A stretch of DNA of 64,000 nt from Alkalibacterium pelagium (GTDB lineage Bacteria > Bacillota > Bacilli > Lactobacillales > Carnobacteriaceae_A). Below are positions 34,866-43,837 of this stretch, one piece after another. The DNA is taken from assembly GCF_900109325.1 (NCBI RefSeq), contig NZ_FNZU01000008.1, forward strand, positions 1-64,000, written 5' to 3'. Positions within the stretch are counted from its first letter, which is position 1, and each line of letters opens with the position of its first letter. Under the pieces are notes generated by a model that was given only the letters and a program-made list of their open reading frames with translations, had not been told where the DNA came from and ran no database searches. Both the position numbers and the translations under genes were made by a program.

Positions 34866-36296
34866 GTGTTAACAAAATTTAAGAATGAAGATGGAAGCGG
34901 ACTGATACTTGCTTTGATGACACTAATGGTCTTATCAGTTTTGGGAGCAGCCCTAGGAGCCATAACGATCGGGGGTTACCGTTTAAGTAGTGTTAACAGG
35001 GATACAACATCTGCCTATTATATTGCTGAAGCTGGAGTGAATCAAGCTTATGAAGAAATTGAAGAATTAGTTATTGAAAATCAAAATGAGAGTAGAAGCC
35101 ACTTCTTTTCAAAAATTGATAATCATAAGTACAAAGACGGCATTACTCTGGAAAATTTTCAAAGTCAGTTTAATACCTCTCCTGTTTCTAAGGTTACTTT
35201 AAAACATGTCGGGGAGGAAGGGGATACGAAGTCATACATACTCCAATCTGAAGGTAACGTCGATGGAAGAAAAAGACTAGTGGAGAAGACTTTTGATGTG
35301 ACCTGGACTGACAATAGCCCTGGAGTTACATTCCCTGTGATTCCGGAGGGGGCGAGTCTGATTGCTAATAGTTATATGTATATTTCCGGCAATGAACTTG
35401 TTGGAAATGTTGTAATCAACACTACTCAAAACGAAAGTGTATCACTGACCTACACTAATGTCAGTAAGGCAACCTTTCTTTATAGTCCAGGAGCAGACCC
35501 TGCTCGTATCATTAACTTTCCGGATTGGAATAGACCGAATCGCCGTGCTATGGACAGTCCTGTGGTATGGTCCAACTTTACTAATGTAGTCTCTGATTTT
35601 CCAGAAATCCCTGTATTTTCACCACCTATAGGAAACAAAAATTTACGCTTAAATGGGGGAGTGCCGCCTACAGTTATTGACTTAAAAGAAGACACTTCTT
35701 ATGAGACAATTGAATTAAATAGTGAAAGAGTTCTGCGATTTGATGTAGGTGATAAGGATTTAAGGATTACAGTAAATGAGCTACTGATGAATAATGGACA
35801 TATTGAAATTGTAGGTGAAGGGTCACTAACTATATTTGTTAAGAACAAAATGCCTTTTGGTTCATCTAGTACATTAAACAGGAATGCCCATCAATCGAAA
35901 TTATCGCTCTATTACGCCGGAGCCTCGGCTTTAAATTTCTCTGGCGCTCAAAGAATTAATGGATCTATTCACATTAAACAGGCTGATATAAATGTTCAAG
36001 GTGGTGCGGGCATAAACGGAGTCATTTTTACAGCTGGGAAAAAGGTATACTTTGATGGAGGAACTTTTTCCAGTCCGTTAATCTTTGCACCAAATGCTAA
36101 TGTAGAGCTTATTGCAGGAGCAAATTTTGAGGGAATTATATTGGGTGAGAGGATTTCAATGGACGGAGGAGCAATAGTTAAATATAAACCTTACGATTTT
36201 TCAGCTTTTCCTTTTGCTTCAAATGATAGTGGAAATGGAAGTTCAGGATCATCGAAAGAACTAATTTCGTCCGATCCTATTTCAGAAACAAGATAG
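34866..36296 (+). CDS. Large PilX-like minor pilin, candidate pilus-tip protein
   Basis: A 476-aa protein. GTG 34866 is preferred because AGGAGG at 34852-34857 is 8 bases away; a GTG at 34857 overlaps that site. The N-terminus GSGLILALMTLMVLSVLGAA with YIAEAGVNQAYEEI downstream is typical of PilX-type N-terminal domains, which lack the Glu +5. The C-terminal 300 residues are predicted beta-rich, with repeating short strands (NGSIHIKQADINVQGGAGIN, GVIFTAGKKVYFDGG, SPLIFAPNANVELIAG) like a small beta-helix, and may correspond to DUF7305. Codons are more AT-rich than in the neighbouring pil genes. It is followed directly by pilB. Confidence 0.75.
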   Translation: MLTKFKNEDGSGLILALMTLMVLSVLGAALGAITIGGYRLSSVNRDTTSAYYIAEAGVNQAYEEIEELVIENQNESRSHFFSKIDNHKYKDGITLENFQSQFNTSPVSKVTLKHVGEEGDTKSYILQSEGNVDGRKRLVEKTFDVTWTDNSPGVTFPVIPEGASLIANSYMYISGNELVGNVVINTTQNESVSLTYTNVSKATFLYSPGADPARIINFPDWNRPNRRAMDSPVVWSNFTNVVSDFPEIPVFSPPIGNKNLRLNGGVPPTVIDLKEDTSYETIELNSERVLRFDVGDKDLRITVNELLMNNGHIEIVGEGSLTIFVKNKMPFGSSSTLNRNAHQSKLSLYYAGASALNFSGAQRINGSIHIKQADINVQGGAGINGVIFTAGKKVYFDGGTFSSPLIFAPNANVELIAGANFEGIILGERISMDGGAIVKYKPYDFSAFPFASNDSGNGSSGSSKELISSDPISETR

Positions 36297-36311
36297 GAAG
36301 TGCGTGAGCTA

Positions 36312-37937
36312 ATGGCTAATACTAAGCGGAAAAAATTAGGTGACTTACTTAAAGAAGCAGACCTGATCACAGAAACTCAAATAATTGAAGCAATTGAACA
36401 CAAGAAAAACAATCAGAAACTAGGAGATGCCCTCGTTGATCAAGGCTACATAACGGAAAAGCAGCTGCTCGATGTTCTTGAGATTCAGCTGAAACTTGAG
36501 AGTGTATCTCTGTATCAATATCCCATTGATAAGTCTCTGATCGACATTATTACAAAAGATTTTGCCCGGTCTAACCTGTTGCTTCCGATTGGAAAAGAAA
36601 ACACTCGTCTAATCGTTGCGATGAATGATCCTCTCGATTTTTACGCTATCGAGGATCTCGAGCTGTCTACAGGTTACACTGTACAGCCTGTTATCGCAGC
36701 AAAAGACGATATTCTACAGACGATCAACCGTCTGTATGACAGTAATGACATTGCAGTGGAAGATATTGAAGGAGAAGAAGCGCCTGCGGTTCGTATTTTT
36801 GATCAGCTGCTGGAAACGGGTGTAGCGATGCATGCATCAGATATTCACCTTGATCAGAAAGAAACTGCTGTTACAGTGCGTTACCGAGTAGATGGGGTTT
36901 TGAGAACCGACCGGACTTTACCTAAAGCACTGATGAATTCACTTGTGGCCAGAATCAAGATCATGGCTGGGTTGAATATTACAGAAACACGTCTGCCTCA
37001 GGATGGACGGATCAGTACAATAGTTGTAGACAAAAAAGTGAACCTCAGGGTGTCTACTTTGCCAACTGTGTTTGGTGAAAAGGTTGTTATCCGAATCCTG
37101 GACATGTCAAATGTCTTTAAAAAAATCGAAGACATAGGCCTCCAAGAAGATGCATTGAAGGATTACGAAAAGCTGATCAGGCAGCCTTCCGGACTCATCT
37201 TGCTTACAGGGCCGACTGGGTCAGGGAAATCGTCGACGCTTTACGGATCGATTAATGAACTGAACAGTCCTGAAAGTAATATTGTTACAGTGGAAGATCC
37301 AGTGGAGTATCAGCTTGAAGGCATCAATCAGGTGCAGGTAAATTCCTCGATTGGTCTGACCTTTGCGGCAGGTCTGCGTTCTATTCTTAGACAAGACCCG
37401 AATATCATCATGGTCGGAGAAATCCGTGACAAGGAAACAGCGGAAATCAGTATCCGTGCATCACTGACCGGTCATTTGGTATTCAGTACACTGCACACCA
37501 ACAGCGCGATCGAAGCAATCCCTCGTCTCTTTGATATGGGAATCGAACCGTATTTAGTCGTTTCATCCTTAAGTGGTGTGATGGCTCAAAGGCTGGTCAA
37601 GACAGTCTGTAAGGACTGTGCCTATACTAGACAAGCCAGTCCGATCGAACGCGATATATTCGAACGTCGTGGACAGACAATTGAAGAAGTGACGATTGGT
37701 AAAGGATGCGACCGCTGCAGGCATACAGGTTACCGCGGACGTATGGCGATACATGAACTGATCGTGATCGGTGATGACCTGAAACAGCTTATGATGAATC
37801 AGGCAACCATGCAGGATATCAAGCAGCACGTAAAAGAAAAAGGTGTCAAATTCCTGATTGATGATGGACTTGAGAAAATAAAATCAGGTAAAACAACATT
37901 AGATGAAGTCCTGAGAGTGGCTTCGGCTGATGAGTAG
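36312..37937 (+). CDS. pilB: Type IV pilus extension ATPase PilB
   Basis: A 541-aa assembly ATPase. ATG 36312 is preferred; a GTG at 36300 overlaps the GGAAG site. The N-terminal domain (residues 1-140) has two tandem MshEN-like motifs: KLGDLLKEADLITETQI (degenerate) and KLGDALVDQGYITEKQLLDV, the type that binds c-di-GMP in MshE/PilB proteins. The C-terminal ATPase has Walker A GPTGSGKSS from residue 300, an aspartate box VTVEDPVEYQLEGINQVQVN, Walker B NIIMVGEIRD, a His box LVFSTLHTN, and a zinc tetracysteine motif CKDC...CDRC. It has everything needed to drive pilus extension. Confidence 0.95.
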   Translation: MANTKRKKLGDLLKEADLITETQIIEAIEHKKNNQKLGDALVDQGYITEKQLLDVLEIQLKLESVSLYQYPIDKSLIDIITKDFARSNLLLPIGKENTRLIVAMNDPLDFYAIEDLELSTGYTVQPVIAAKDDILQTINRLYDSNDIAVEDIEGEEAPAVRIFDQLLETGVAMHASDIHLDQKETAVTVRYRVDGVLRTDRTLPKALMNSLVARIKIMAGLNITETRLPQDGRISTIVVDKKVNLRVSTLPTVFGEKVVIRILDMSNVFKKIEDIGLQEDALKDYEKLIRQPSGLILLTGPTGSGKSSTLYGSINELNSPESNIVTVEDPVEYQLEGINQVQVNSSIGLTFAAGLRSILRQDPNIIMVGEIRDKETAEISIRASLTGHLVFSTLHTNSAIEAIPRLFDMGIEPYLVVSSLSGVMAQRLVKTVCKDCAYTRQASPIERDIFERRGQTIEEVTIGKGCDRCRHTGYRGRMAIHELIVIGDDLKQLMMNQATMQDIKQHVKEKGVKFLIDDGLEKIKSGKTTLDEVLRVASADE

Positions 37938-37942
37938 AAGGA

Positions 37943-38983
37943 ATGACTATATTGGATAAACTTATTGCGTTATTAACGAAAGCACATTATAAAGAAGCCT
38001 CGGATGTGCACCTTGTGGCCGGGTCTTCACCGGTTTTTAGAGTAGACGGCAAATTAATGCCCGAAAAAGAAGATAGGCTTATGCCCGATGATACGATGGA
38101 AATGGCTAGAGCAATACTGACCGATAAACTATGGGACCAGCTTCAGGAAGTGAGAGAAGTGGATTTGTCATATGGTATTCCAGGGGTTTCACGGTTCAGG
38201 GTCAATATATTCTACCAGCGTAGTGCCATTTCCCTTGCTTTCAGAGTGATCCCCAGAGACATTCCGACGATTGACAGTCTTGGTATACCTCAAAGGCTGA
38301 AAGAATTAGTGAAAAAGCCTCACGGGCTGATCTTGGTAACCGGACCGACTGGAAGCGGAAAAAGCACATCGCTGGCATCCATGATCGACTATATGAATCA
38401 CGAAATGAATCGGCATATCATTACATTAGAAGATCCGATCGAATACCTTCATTCACACAATAAATGCATTATCGAACAAAGAGAAGTAGGATTCGACACG
38501 CTATCCTTTAAAGACGGCCTTAGAGCCAGTTTGAGGCAGGATCCGGATGTCATTCTAGTTGGAGAACTGCGTGATCTGGATACGATTCAGACGGCGATTA
38601 CTGCCGCAGAAACCGGGCATCTTGTTTTGGGTACCTTACATACTCAAGACACAACGGGAACCATTGATAGAATCATCGATGTGTTTCCGGTTCACCAGAA
38701 GAACCAGGTCAGAACGATGCTGGCTAATGTTTTAATTGGTGTAATGTCGCAAAGACTGTTTCCGACTTTGAACATAAAAGGTCGGGTAGCGGCGACGGAA
38801 CTGCTGATCAATAATGCGGCAATCAAAAATCTGATCAGAAATGAAAAGATGCACCAGATCCCAAATGTCCTTCAGACGTCTAAGGATCAGGGCATGCATA
38901 CGATGGAAATGGATATGCGACAATTGATTGCGGAGAAACGCATCAGTGAACTGGAACTGCTCCCTTATGTCAGCGGCCAGTAA
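37943..38983 (+). CDS. pilT: Type IV pilus retraction ATPase PilT
   Basis: A 346-aa retraction ATPase (typical length about 345 aa). Motifs: ASDVHLVAGSSPVFRVDG near the N-terminus, Walker A GPTGSGKST from residue 134, IITLEDPIEYLH, Walker B DVILVGELRD, and a His box. The C-terminal AIRNLIRE motif needed for retraction appears as AIKNLIRN. AAGGA directly abuts the ATG at 37943, so the in-frame TTG at 37952 (9 bases away) may be the true start. PilT next to PilB predicts retractable pili, hence twitching or DNA/surface retraction. Confidence 0.95.
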   Translation: MTILDKLIALLTKAHYKEASDVHLVAGSSPVFRVDGKLMPEKEDRLMPDDTMEMARAILTDKLWDQLQEVREVDLSYGIPGVSRFRVNIFYQRSAISLAFRVIPRDIPTIDSLGIPQRLKELVKKPHGLILVTGPTGSGKSTSLASMIDYMNHEMNRHIITLEDPIEYLHSHNKCIIEQREVGFDTLSFKDGLRASLRQDPDVILVGELRDLDTIQTAITAAETGHLVLGTLHTQDTTGTIDRIIDVFPVHQKNQVRTMLANVLIGVMSQRLFPTLNIKGRVAATELLINNAAIKNLIRNEKMHQIPNVLQTSKDQGMHTMEMDMRQLIAEKRISELELLPYVSGQ

Positions 38984-39000
38984 CAGATTGGAGGAAGACT

Positions 39001-40203
39001 ATGGCCACATATGCCTACAAGGCAAAAACAATAGAAGGAAAAGTTATTAAAGGTAGACTGGATACAACGAATAAAAAAGATGCAGTCAAGGAACTGACTC
39101 AGATGAATCTGATCGTTTTCGAAGTTGAACCATTAAACTCTATTCTTTACAAAGATATCTATATTGGCAGACCTGTTAAGCAGAAGGAATTTGTCCTGTT
39201 CTTGAGACAGTTCGCCACACTGCTGGAAGCTGGAATCCTTTTAATCGATTCGATTGATTTACTTGCCGAACAGACTGAAAGTAAAGCTTTGACAGAAGCA
39301 CTAGAGACTATTTCAGTTGAGGTTAAAGAGGGAATCGCCTTATCGGAAGCTATGAAGGACTACCCGAAACTGTTTCCCGAATTACTGGTACAGATGATTC
39401 ATTCAGGAGAAGTCAGTGGGCAGCTTGAAGATGTTATGGACCGTATGGCCACTTACTATGAAAAGCAGTACCGGATCAAGCAGAAGGTGTCAACTGCTCT
39501 GACCTATCCAGTTGTGGTAGCGTCATTTGCAATCATCATTACCATATTTCTACTAGTTTTCATCGTGCCTATATTTGGGGATCTCTTTGCTTCATTTGGA
39601 GAAGACTTACCACTCATTACTAAACTGGTTCTGCAATTCAGTGGATTTATCCAGCGCTTCTGGTGGCTGTTTATAGGACTCTTGGTATTGTTGGCTGGGC
39701 TGTTTATACAAGTCAAGAAAAGGGAATCAGGAGCATATTATCTGGATAAACTTGTATTAAAGCTACCTGTTGTTGGATCATTCGTTCAAAAGACAGTTTT
39801 GGCTAGAATGACTCAGACTCTAAGCTCCTTACTGAACAGTTCTGTACCGATTCTCCAGGCAGTTGAAATCACCAGTGGAGTAGTCGGCAACAGAGTAGTT
39901 AGAGACGTGCTGATCGAATCAAAAGCTTCCTTAGAAAAGGGAGAGTCGCTGGCTAAACCGATGGAAGGTCACTGGGTCTTCCCATCATTGATTCTGCAGA
40001 TGATTAGAGTGGGCGAATCGAGTGGATCCCTGGATGAGATGCTGAAGAAAGTAGCTGACGTATACGATCAGGAAGTCCAGGAAGCATCAGATAAACTGCA
40101 GTCACTGATCGAGCCAGTCCTCATCATTTTCCTGGCTTTAATTGTCGGTTTGATCGTCCTGTCCATCGTTATCCCAATGTTCAGTTTATTCGAAACATTT
40201 TAA
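39001..40203 (+). CDS. pilC: Type IV pilus platform protein PilC
   Basis: A 400-aa inner-membrane platform protein with two GspF domains (about residues 65-185 and 265-390) and three spans (about 165-190, 215-235, 370-395). Conserved elements are FLRQFATLLEAGILLIDSID, QMIHSGEVSGQLEDVMDRMA, and the second-repeat LQMIRVGESSGSLDEMLKKV. GGAGG precedes the ATG. It couples PilB/PilT to pilin insertion and removal. Confidence 0.95.
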   Translation: MATYAYKAKTIEGKVIKGRLDTTNKKDAVKELTQMNLIVFEVEPLNSILYKDIYIGRPVKQKEFVLFLRQFATLLEAGILLIDSIDLLAEQTESKALTEALETISVEVKEGIALSEAMKDYPKLFPELLVQMIHSGEVSGQLEDVMDRMATYYEKQYRIKQKVSTALTYPVVVASFAIIITIFLLVFIVPIFGDLFASFGEDLPLITKLVLQFSGFIQRFWWLFIGLLVLLAGLFIQVKKRESGAYYLDKLVLKLPVVGSFVQKTVLARMTQTLSSLLNSSVPILQAVEITSGVVGNRVVRDVLIESKASLEKGESLAKPMEGHWVFPSLILQMIRVGESSGSLDEMLKKVADVYDQEVQEASDKLQSLIEPVLIIFLALIVGLIVLSIVIPMFSLFETF

Positions 40204-40235
40204 TTAATATACGAGTAATTTTTTTTCAACAACTA

Positions 40236-40264
40236 TTGTATTTAGAGATTTAATGATTTATAAT
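40236..40264 (+). promoter_or_regulatory. Upstream sigma-A promoter of the major pilin gene
   Basis: TTGTAT (40236-40241), a 17-base spacer and a perfect TATAAT (40259-40264). The transcript would carry a leader of about 180 bases with a 9-bp inverted repeat (40272-40280 with 40311-40319). Confidence 0.65.
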
Positions 40265-40313
40265 ATGGACAATACAAATCAATTACATAGATTCGAACTA
40301 TTATCTAACTGAT

Positions 40314-40343
40314 TTGTATACAGTTATATTGTATTTTTATACT
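40314..40343 (+). promoter_or_regulatory. Second sigma-A promoter of the major pilin gene
   Basis: TTGTAT (40314-40319), an 18-base spacer and TATACT (40338-40343), leaving a leader of about 100 bases. Its -35 box overlaps the right arm of the inverted repeat in the upstream transcript's leader. Confidence 0.5.
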
Positions 40344-40449
40344 TTATTTCTTGTGCTTATCGGAATTTTTAAACATGTTGTTCCCATTCGTGTTTATGTT
40401 CTGTTAAGTCTGAATGAAAGTATAAATAAAAAATTAGGAGGATGATAAA

Positions 40450-40803
40450 ATGAGGAACAAAATCAGACAGATGATGAAAAAAGAAGACGGATTTACACTA
40501 GTTGAACTTTTGGCAGTTATTGTTATTTTGGGGATTATATTGGCTATTGCTATTCCTGCAGTAAGTGGGGTCATTTCTAACGCAGATGAAAGAGCTACTG
40601 CAAGAGAAACCGAACTGATTGTTGATGCTGCAAGATTATATGAAACTGGTGAAAACGTAACTTTAGGAACTGACGGTGTGACGGTTGAAACATTAGTAGA
40701 TAGAGGATATTTAGAAGATCGAGGAGACGAAACTTTAAACGTTAATGATAAAGTAATAAGAAACAGTGATGGTGATTTAGAATTTCAAAGTGGTGGAAAT
40801 TAA
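40450..40803 (+). CDS. pilA: Major type IV pilin (PilA/ComGC-like)
   Basis: A 117-aa prepilin with the best cleavage site in the cluster, EDG/FTLVELL with Glu +5, and a classic N-terminal helix AVIVILGIILAIAIPAVSGV. The mature protein of about 100 residues is acidic and ends in QSGGN, with no cysteines. Its own tandem promoters, long leader, strong GGAGG site and downstream stem-loop set it apart from the rest of the operon and suggest high, separate expression. ComGC (competence pilin) is the alternative reading, but com neighbours (comGA-GG) are absent and pilT/pilM/N/O are present. Confidence 0.88.
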   Translation: MRNKIRQMMKKEDGFTLVELLAVIVILGIILAIAIPAVSGVISNADERATARETELIVDAARLYETGENVTLGTDGVTVETLVDRGYLEDRGDETLNVNDKVIRNSDGDLEFQSGGN

Positions 40804-40822
40804 TACATCACGCTACTTAAAT

Positions 40823-40845
40823 AAAGGCCCCTTCCCGGGGTCTTT
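40823..40845 (+). terminator. Stem-loop between major pilin and prepilin peptidase genes
   Basis: A 9-bp stem (40823-40831 with 40837-40845, one G-U pair) and a 5-base loop. The following sequence is CTTACTAC, so the T-tract is only the end of the stem. It is probably partial, lowering expression of pilD-pilM-pilN-pilO relative to pilin. Confidence 0.55.
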
Positions 40846-40866
40846 CTTACTACATAGGAGTAAAAA

Positions 40867-41619
40867 ATGGACATATTTTTCATAGTGGTTTTCTTTTTAT
40901 ACGGACTAATCTTTGGCTCTTTTTTCAATGTAGTCGGATTACGTGTACCAACAAAGTCCCTTTTCAGTGAAAAGCGGTCATACTGTGACACGTGCCAGCG
41001 GACGTTGAGCTGGAGAGAACTAATCCCTGTATTTTCCTATCTTATACAAAAAGGAAAATGCCGGGGATGCCATCAGCGTATCTCACTGATTTACCCATTG
41101 ATGGAATTTGCGACTGGTATATTATTTGCATCAACTTATTATTTCTTCGGGATCACTAACCAAATGATTCTAGGCGTGCTTCTCATCAGTCTGATCATTC
41201 CGGTAAGTGTATCGGATATTGAATACAAACGGATACCGAATCGAATTCTGATTTTTTTCAGTCCGCTTTTTCTGATTTACCGCCTGTTCTTCCCGCTTAA
41301 TCCCTTTTACATGTCAGGTATCGGAGCAGTAGTCGCATTCATCCTTGTCCTAATAATTATCCTAATCTCTAAAGGCGGCATGGGTGTTGGTGATCTGAAG
41401 TACTTTACCTTATTCGGCTTTATTTTCGGATTATATCACTTTCTGCTTTTGTTTTTCCTATCTACTTTGTTCGGCAGTATAGGTGGGCTGATTACAATGA
41501 AGATCAATCGTCTCGGCAGGAAGTCTCGTATCGCTTTCGGGCCATATATCGGGCTGGCGGCACTGACTGTCTTCTTCGTTGGAGAACCGTTGATCGACTG
41601 GTATATTTCCTTGTTTTGA
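40867..41619 (+). CDS. pilD: Prepilin peptidase / N-methyltransferase PilD
   Basis: A 250-aa membrane aspartyl protease (A24 family). The two catalytic aspartates are visible: D117 in SVSDIEYKRIPN and D176 in GGMGVGDLK. The N-terminal methyltransferase-type domain has FGSFFNVVGLRVP and the paired zinc cysteines CDTC and CRGC. About seven or eight spans. It would process all four prepilins encoded upstream. AGGAG lies just before the ATG. Confidence 0.94.
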   Translation: MDIFFIVVFFLYGLIFGSFFNVVGLRVPTKSLFSEKRSYCDTCQRTLSWRELIPVFSYLIQKGKCRGCHQRISLIYPLMEFATGILFASTYYFFGITNQMILGVLLISLIIPVSVSDIEYKRIPNRILIFFSPLFLIYRLFFPLNPFYMSGIGAVVAFILVLIIILISKGGMGVGDLKYFTLFGFIFGLYHFLLLFFLSTLFGSIGGLITMKINRLGRKSRIAFGPYIGLAALTVFFVGEPLIDWYISLF

Positions 41620-41673
41620 ACAGTATCTACTGAAATTGATAGATTGACATGAAGAACTTCTGGAGGAATCATT

Positions 41674-42747
41674 ATGTTATTTAAAGCCAAACCACATCTG
41701 TTCATGCAGTTTCTTGAACGCAGTATCAAGTATCTGGTGATGGATAGTCAGAGAAAAACACTCATTGAAAAAGACGAACTTGTTTTTGATACAGCAATTG
41801 TCCAGGAAGGCAGGCTGACTAATGTGCCGCTTCTTCAGGCCCGACTTGATGCACTCATTAAAGAGAAGAAATGGAAAAAAACGAAGGTGTCCATCGTTCT
41901 CCCAGACGATTTTGTCACGATTCGCGAGGAAGAGATTCCAGCTCAGCTTGCCCCAAATGAAATCAAGGATTATTTGAATCTACATATCAACCAGTCGATT
42001 CGCCTGCCTTTTGATCACCCGAAAGTGGATTATGAAGTCATTAGCAGAAATGAAACGACTCAGACGCTTTTTCTTGCTGCTTATCCTGGAGATCAGGTGC
42101 GTCATTATCTCGATCTTCTTGAAGGAGTATCTTTGAAACCGGAAGTGGCGGATATTTCGTCTCTTTGTGTCTACCGAATTCTAAACCAGCAGTTTCAGAT
42201 TAAAGCCAAAGAAGAGGATCACGTTATGGTTCTGCAGTGGAATCCTGTTGATACATCAATCACTGTCTTCAATAAAGGCATCCCACAGTTCAACAGGCAT
42301 ACCCGTTCTCAGAGACTAATGGAATCATGGAACCTGACGAAAGAAGGCAGGTGGGAATGGAAACGCACGGATGAGGAACTGACAGATAATCTGGAGGACC
42401 AGCTGAATGGCCTGGAGCGGTTTATGGATTTTTATCGCTATTCCGTTATGGATGGGAAAGACAGCGTCTCAGCTATCGTCCTGAGCGGTTATTTCCCGGA
42501 TCTTGACCGTTTGAAACGTCTTCTTGATGAACGCTTTACAGTTAAAATAAGCTTGGTCGATCTTCCTTCCCAATTTGTACAGGCTGACTCTGTCCTTTAC
42601 GGTTTGTCTTTAAAAGAACCTAAAGCGGGGCAATCATTGTTCGGGGCTTCGAAGGAAAGTCTGGGAACTAGACATAAAAAGACAGGACGAGGATTCAAGA
42701 AAGTGAAGAATCTGACTGTTGAAGGCGAAGGGGAAGTGGTCAAATGA
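41674..42747 (+). CDS. pilM: Type IV pilus assembly protein PilM
   Basis: A 357-aa cytoplasmic actin-like protein that links the pilus motor to PilN. The fold is suggested by VSIVLPDDFVTIREEEIP, EIKDYLNLHINQSIRLPF and VMVLQWNPVDTSITVFNKG, but some phosphate loops of PilM are divergent. The last 40 residues are basic and low-complexity. GGAGG precedes the ATG, and the 3' end overlaps pilN by 4 bases. The identification leans on order pilM-pilN-pilO as well as sequence. Confidence 0.82.
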   Translation: MLFKAKPHLFMQFLERSIKYLVMDSQRKTLIEKDELVFDTAIVQEGRLTNVPLLQARLDALIKEKKWKKTKVSIVLPDDFVTIREEEIPAQLAPNEIKDYLNLHINQSIRLPFDHPKVDYEVISRNETTQTLFLAAYPGDQVRHYLDLLEGVSLKPEVADISSLCVYRILNQQFQIKAKEEDHVMVLQWNPVDTSITVFNKGIPQFNRHTRSQRLMESWNLTKEGRWEWKRTDEELTDNLEDQLNGLERFMDFYRYSVMDGKDSVSAIVLSGYFPDLDRLKRLLDERFTVKISLVDLPSQFVQADSVLYGLSLKEPKAGQSLFGASKESLGTRHKKTGRGFKKVKNLTVEGEGEVVK

Positions 42748-43286
42748 TCGAGATCAATTTTTTTGAGAAGAAAGCTAGAAATGTGCTTCCTCATCTGATG
42801 ATTGTTTTCTTTTTTGCCGGTGTTATGATAGTAGGGATTTATTTCTTCCTGATGCACGGGCTTTACGTCAGACAAGACCAGAACAGTATGCAGCTTCTGC
42901 AGCAGCGGTCCGAGGAAGTCTCAGTGGCTCGGAACATGTCAAGAGTTGACCGGGCAATCACAATGAATGAGCAGGCTATGACTGTACTGGAGGCCAATCA
43001 GTATCCCCTTGTCTATCTGACTGAGGACATCACTGGTGTGATTCCTGACAGCGAAGAAACTGTGGTGACATTCACTTTAAATGAAACGAATGAACTGATG
43101 GTTCAGCTGGACCAGTCATTAGTAGAAGAAAGTGCAGAATTAATAACTGATCTTGAAATGCTTCCGTACGTGACGCGCGTGCACATGACTCGTCTGGAAA
43201 ATCAGGGTGAGGATGCCGGTCATCTGATCGAACTGACACTGGACATCGATGAGCAGATTCTGAAAGAAGAGGGGGGAGAGCAATGA
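42744..43286 (+). CDS. pilN: Type IV pilus assembly protein PilN
   Basis: A 180-aa single-span protein. The N-terminus IEINFFEKK is the PilN motif (INLLP-type) that docks on PilM; a span follows at about residues 19-40, then a coiled coil and a ferredoxin-like domain. It overlaps both pilM and pilO by 4 bases, so the three are co-translated. Confidence 0.82.
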   Translation: MIEINFFEKKARNVLPHLMIVFFFAGVMIVGIYFFLMHGLYVRQDQNSMQLLQQRSEEVSVARNMSRVDRAITMNEQAMTVLEANQYPLVYLTEDITGVIPDSEETVVTFTLNETNELMVQLDQSLVEESAELITDLEMLPYVTRVHMTRLENQGEDAGHLIELTLDIDEQILKEEGGEQ

Positions 43287-43831
43287 TCATCAAATGGACT
43301 AGAGAATCCCTTCTGGTGATGCTGACCCTTATCATGATCCTGATTGCTCTGTTCTATTATGGAAACAGATATTTTATCGAACCGGTAAGGGCTACTGCGG
43401 AAAACTCCGCAGCTATAGTCAGTGAGCAGGAATCGCTCCTGACTGCTTACCCACCGTCTGAACAGAATCTTAATGAGCTGGAAGAGGCTTATGCTGAGTC
43501 ATCACGCTTTATTCCTGAAGGTGAAAGGATCAATGAAGCCATTGTGCTGATCCAGTCTGCGGCAGAGTCAAATGACGTTACATTGCGTCAGATCTCACGT
43601 CTTAGCGAAGAACAGCCTGTTGAAGGACTCAATGACCGGTATGTTCATACCGTTTATCAGATTGAATTCGAAAGCTCAGAAGCCTCAAATATCAGAGGCA
43701 TGCTGGCGAACATGAATCAGCAGGACCGATTCTTGAACAGCTATCAGCTCTCCTATCAGAGAGAAAGTGAAGATTTGTTGAGCGGGAGCGTTCTGATTGA
43801 CGTGTATTATCATACAGATGCAGGACAGTAA
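43283..43831 (+). CDS. pilO: Type IV pilus assembly protein PilO
   Basis: A 182-aa single-span protein (span at about residues 8-28) with a coiled coil and a C-terminal ferredoxin-like domain, expected to pair with PilN around the pilus base. There is little sequence conservation in this family; identification depends on topology and position as the last gene of the cluster. A strong terminator follows. No secretin gene (pilQ) is present, as expected for a Gram-positive. Confidence 0.8.
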   Translation: MIIKWTRESLLVMLTLIMILIALFYYGNRYFIEPVRATAENSAAIVSEQESLLTAYPPSEQNLNELEEAYAESSRFIPEGERINEAIVLIQSAAESNDVTLRQISRLSEEQPVEGLNDRYVHTVYQIEFESSEASNIRGMLANMNQQDRFLNSYQLSYQRESEDLLSGSVLIDVYYHTDAGQ

Positions 43832-43837
43832 GTCTAG

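Noticed and set aside
40450-43831. Competence (comG) pseudopilus operon
   Set aside because: pilT, pilM, pilN and pilO are present and comGA/comGB order and the comGD-GG set are absent, so a type IV pilus operon is the better reading.
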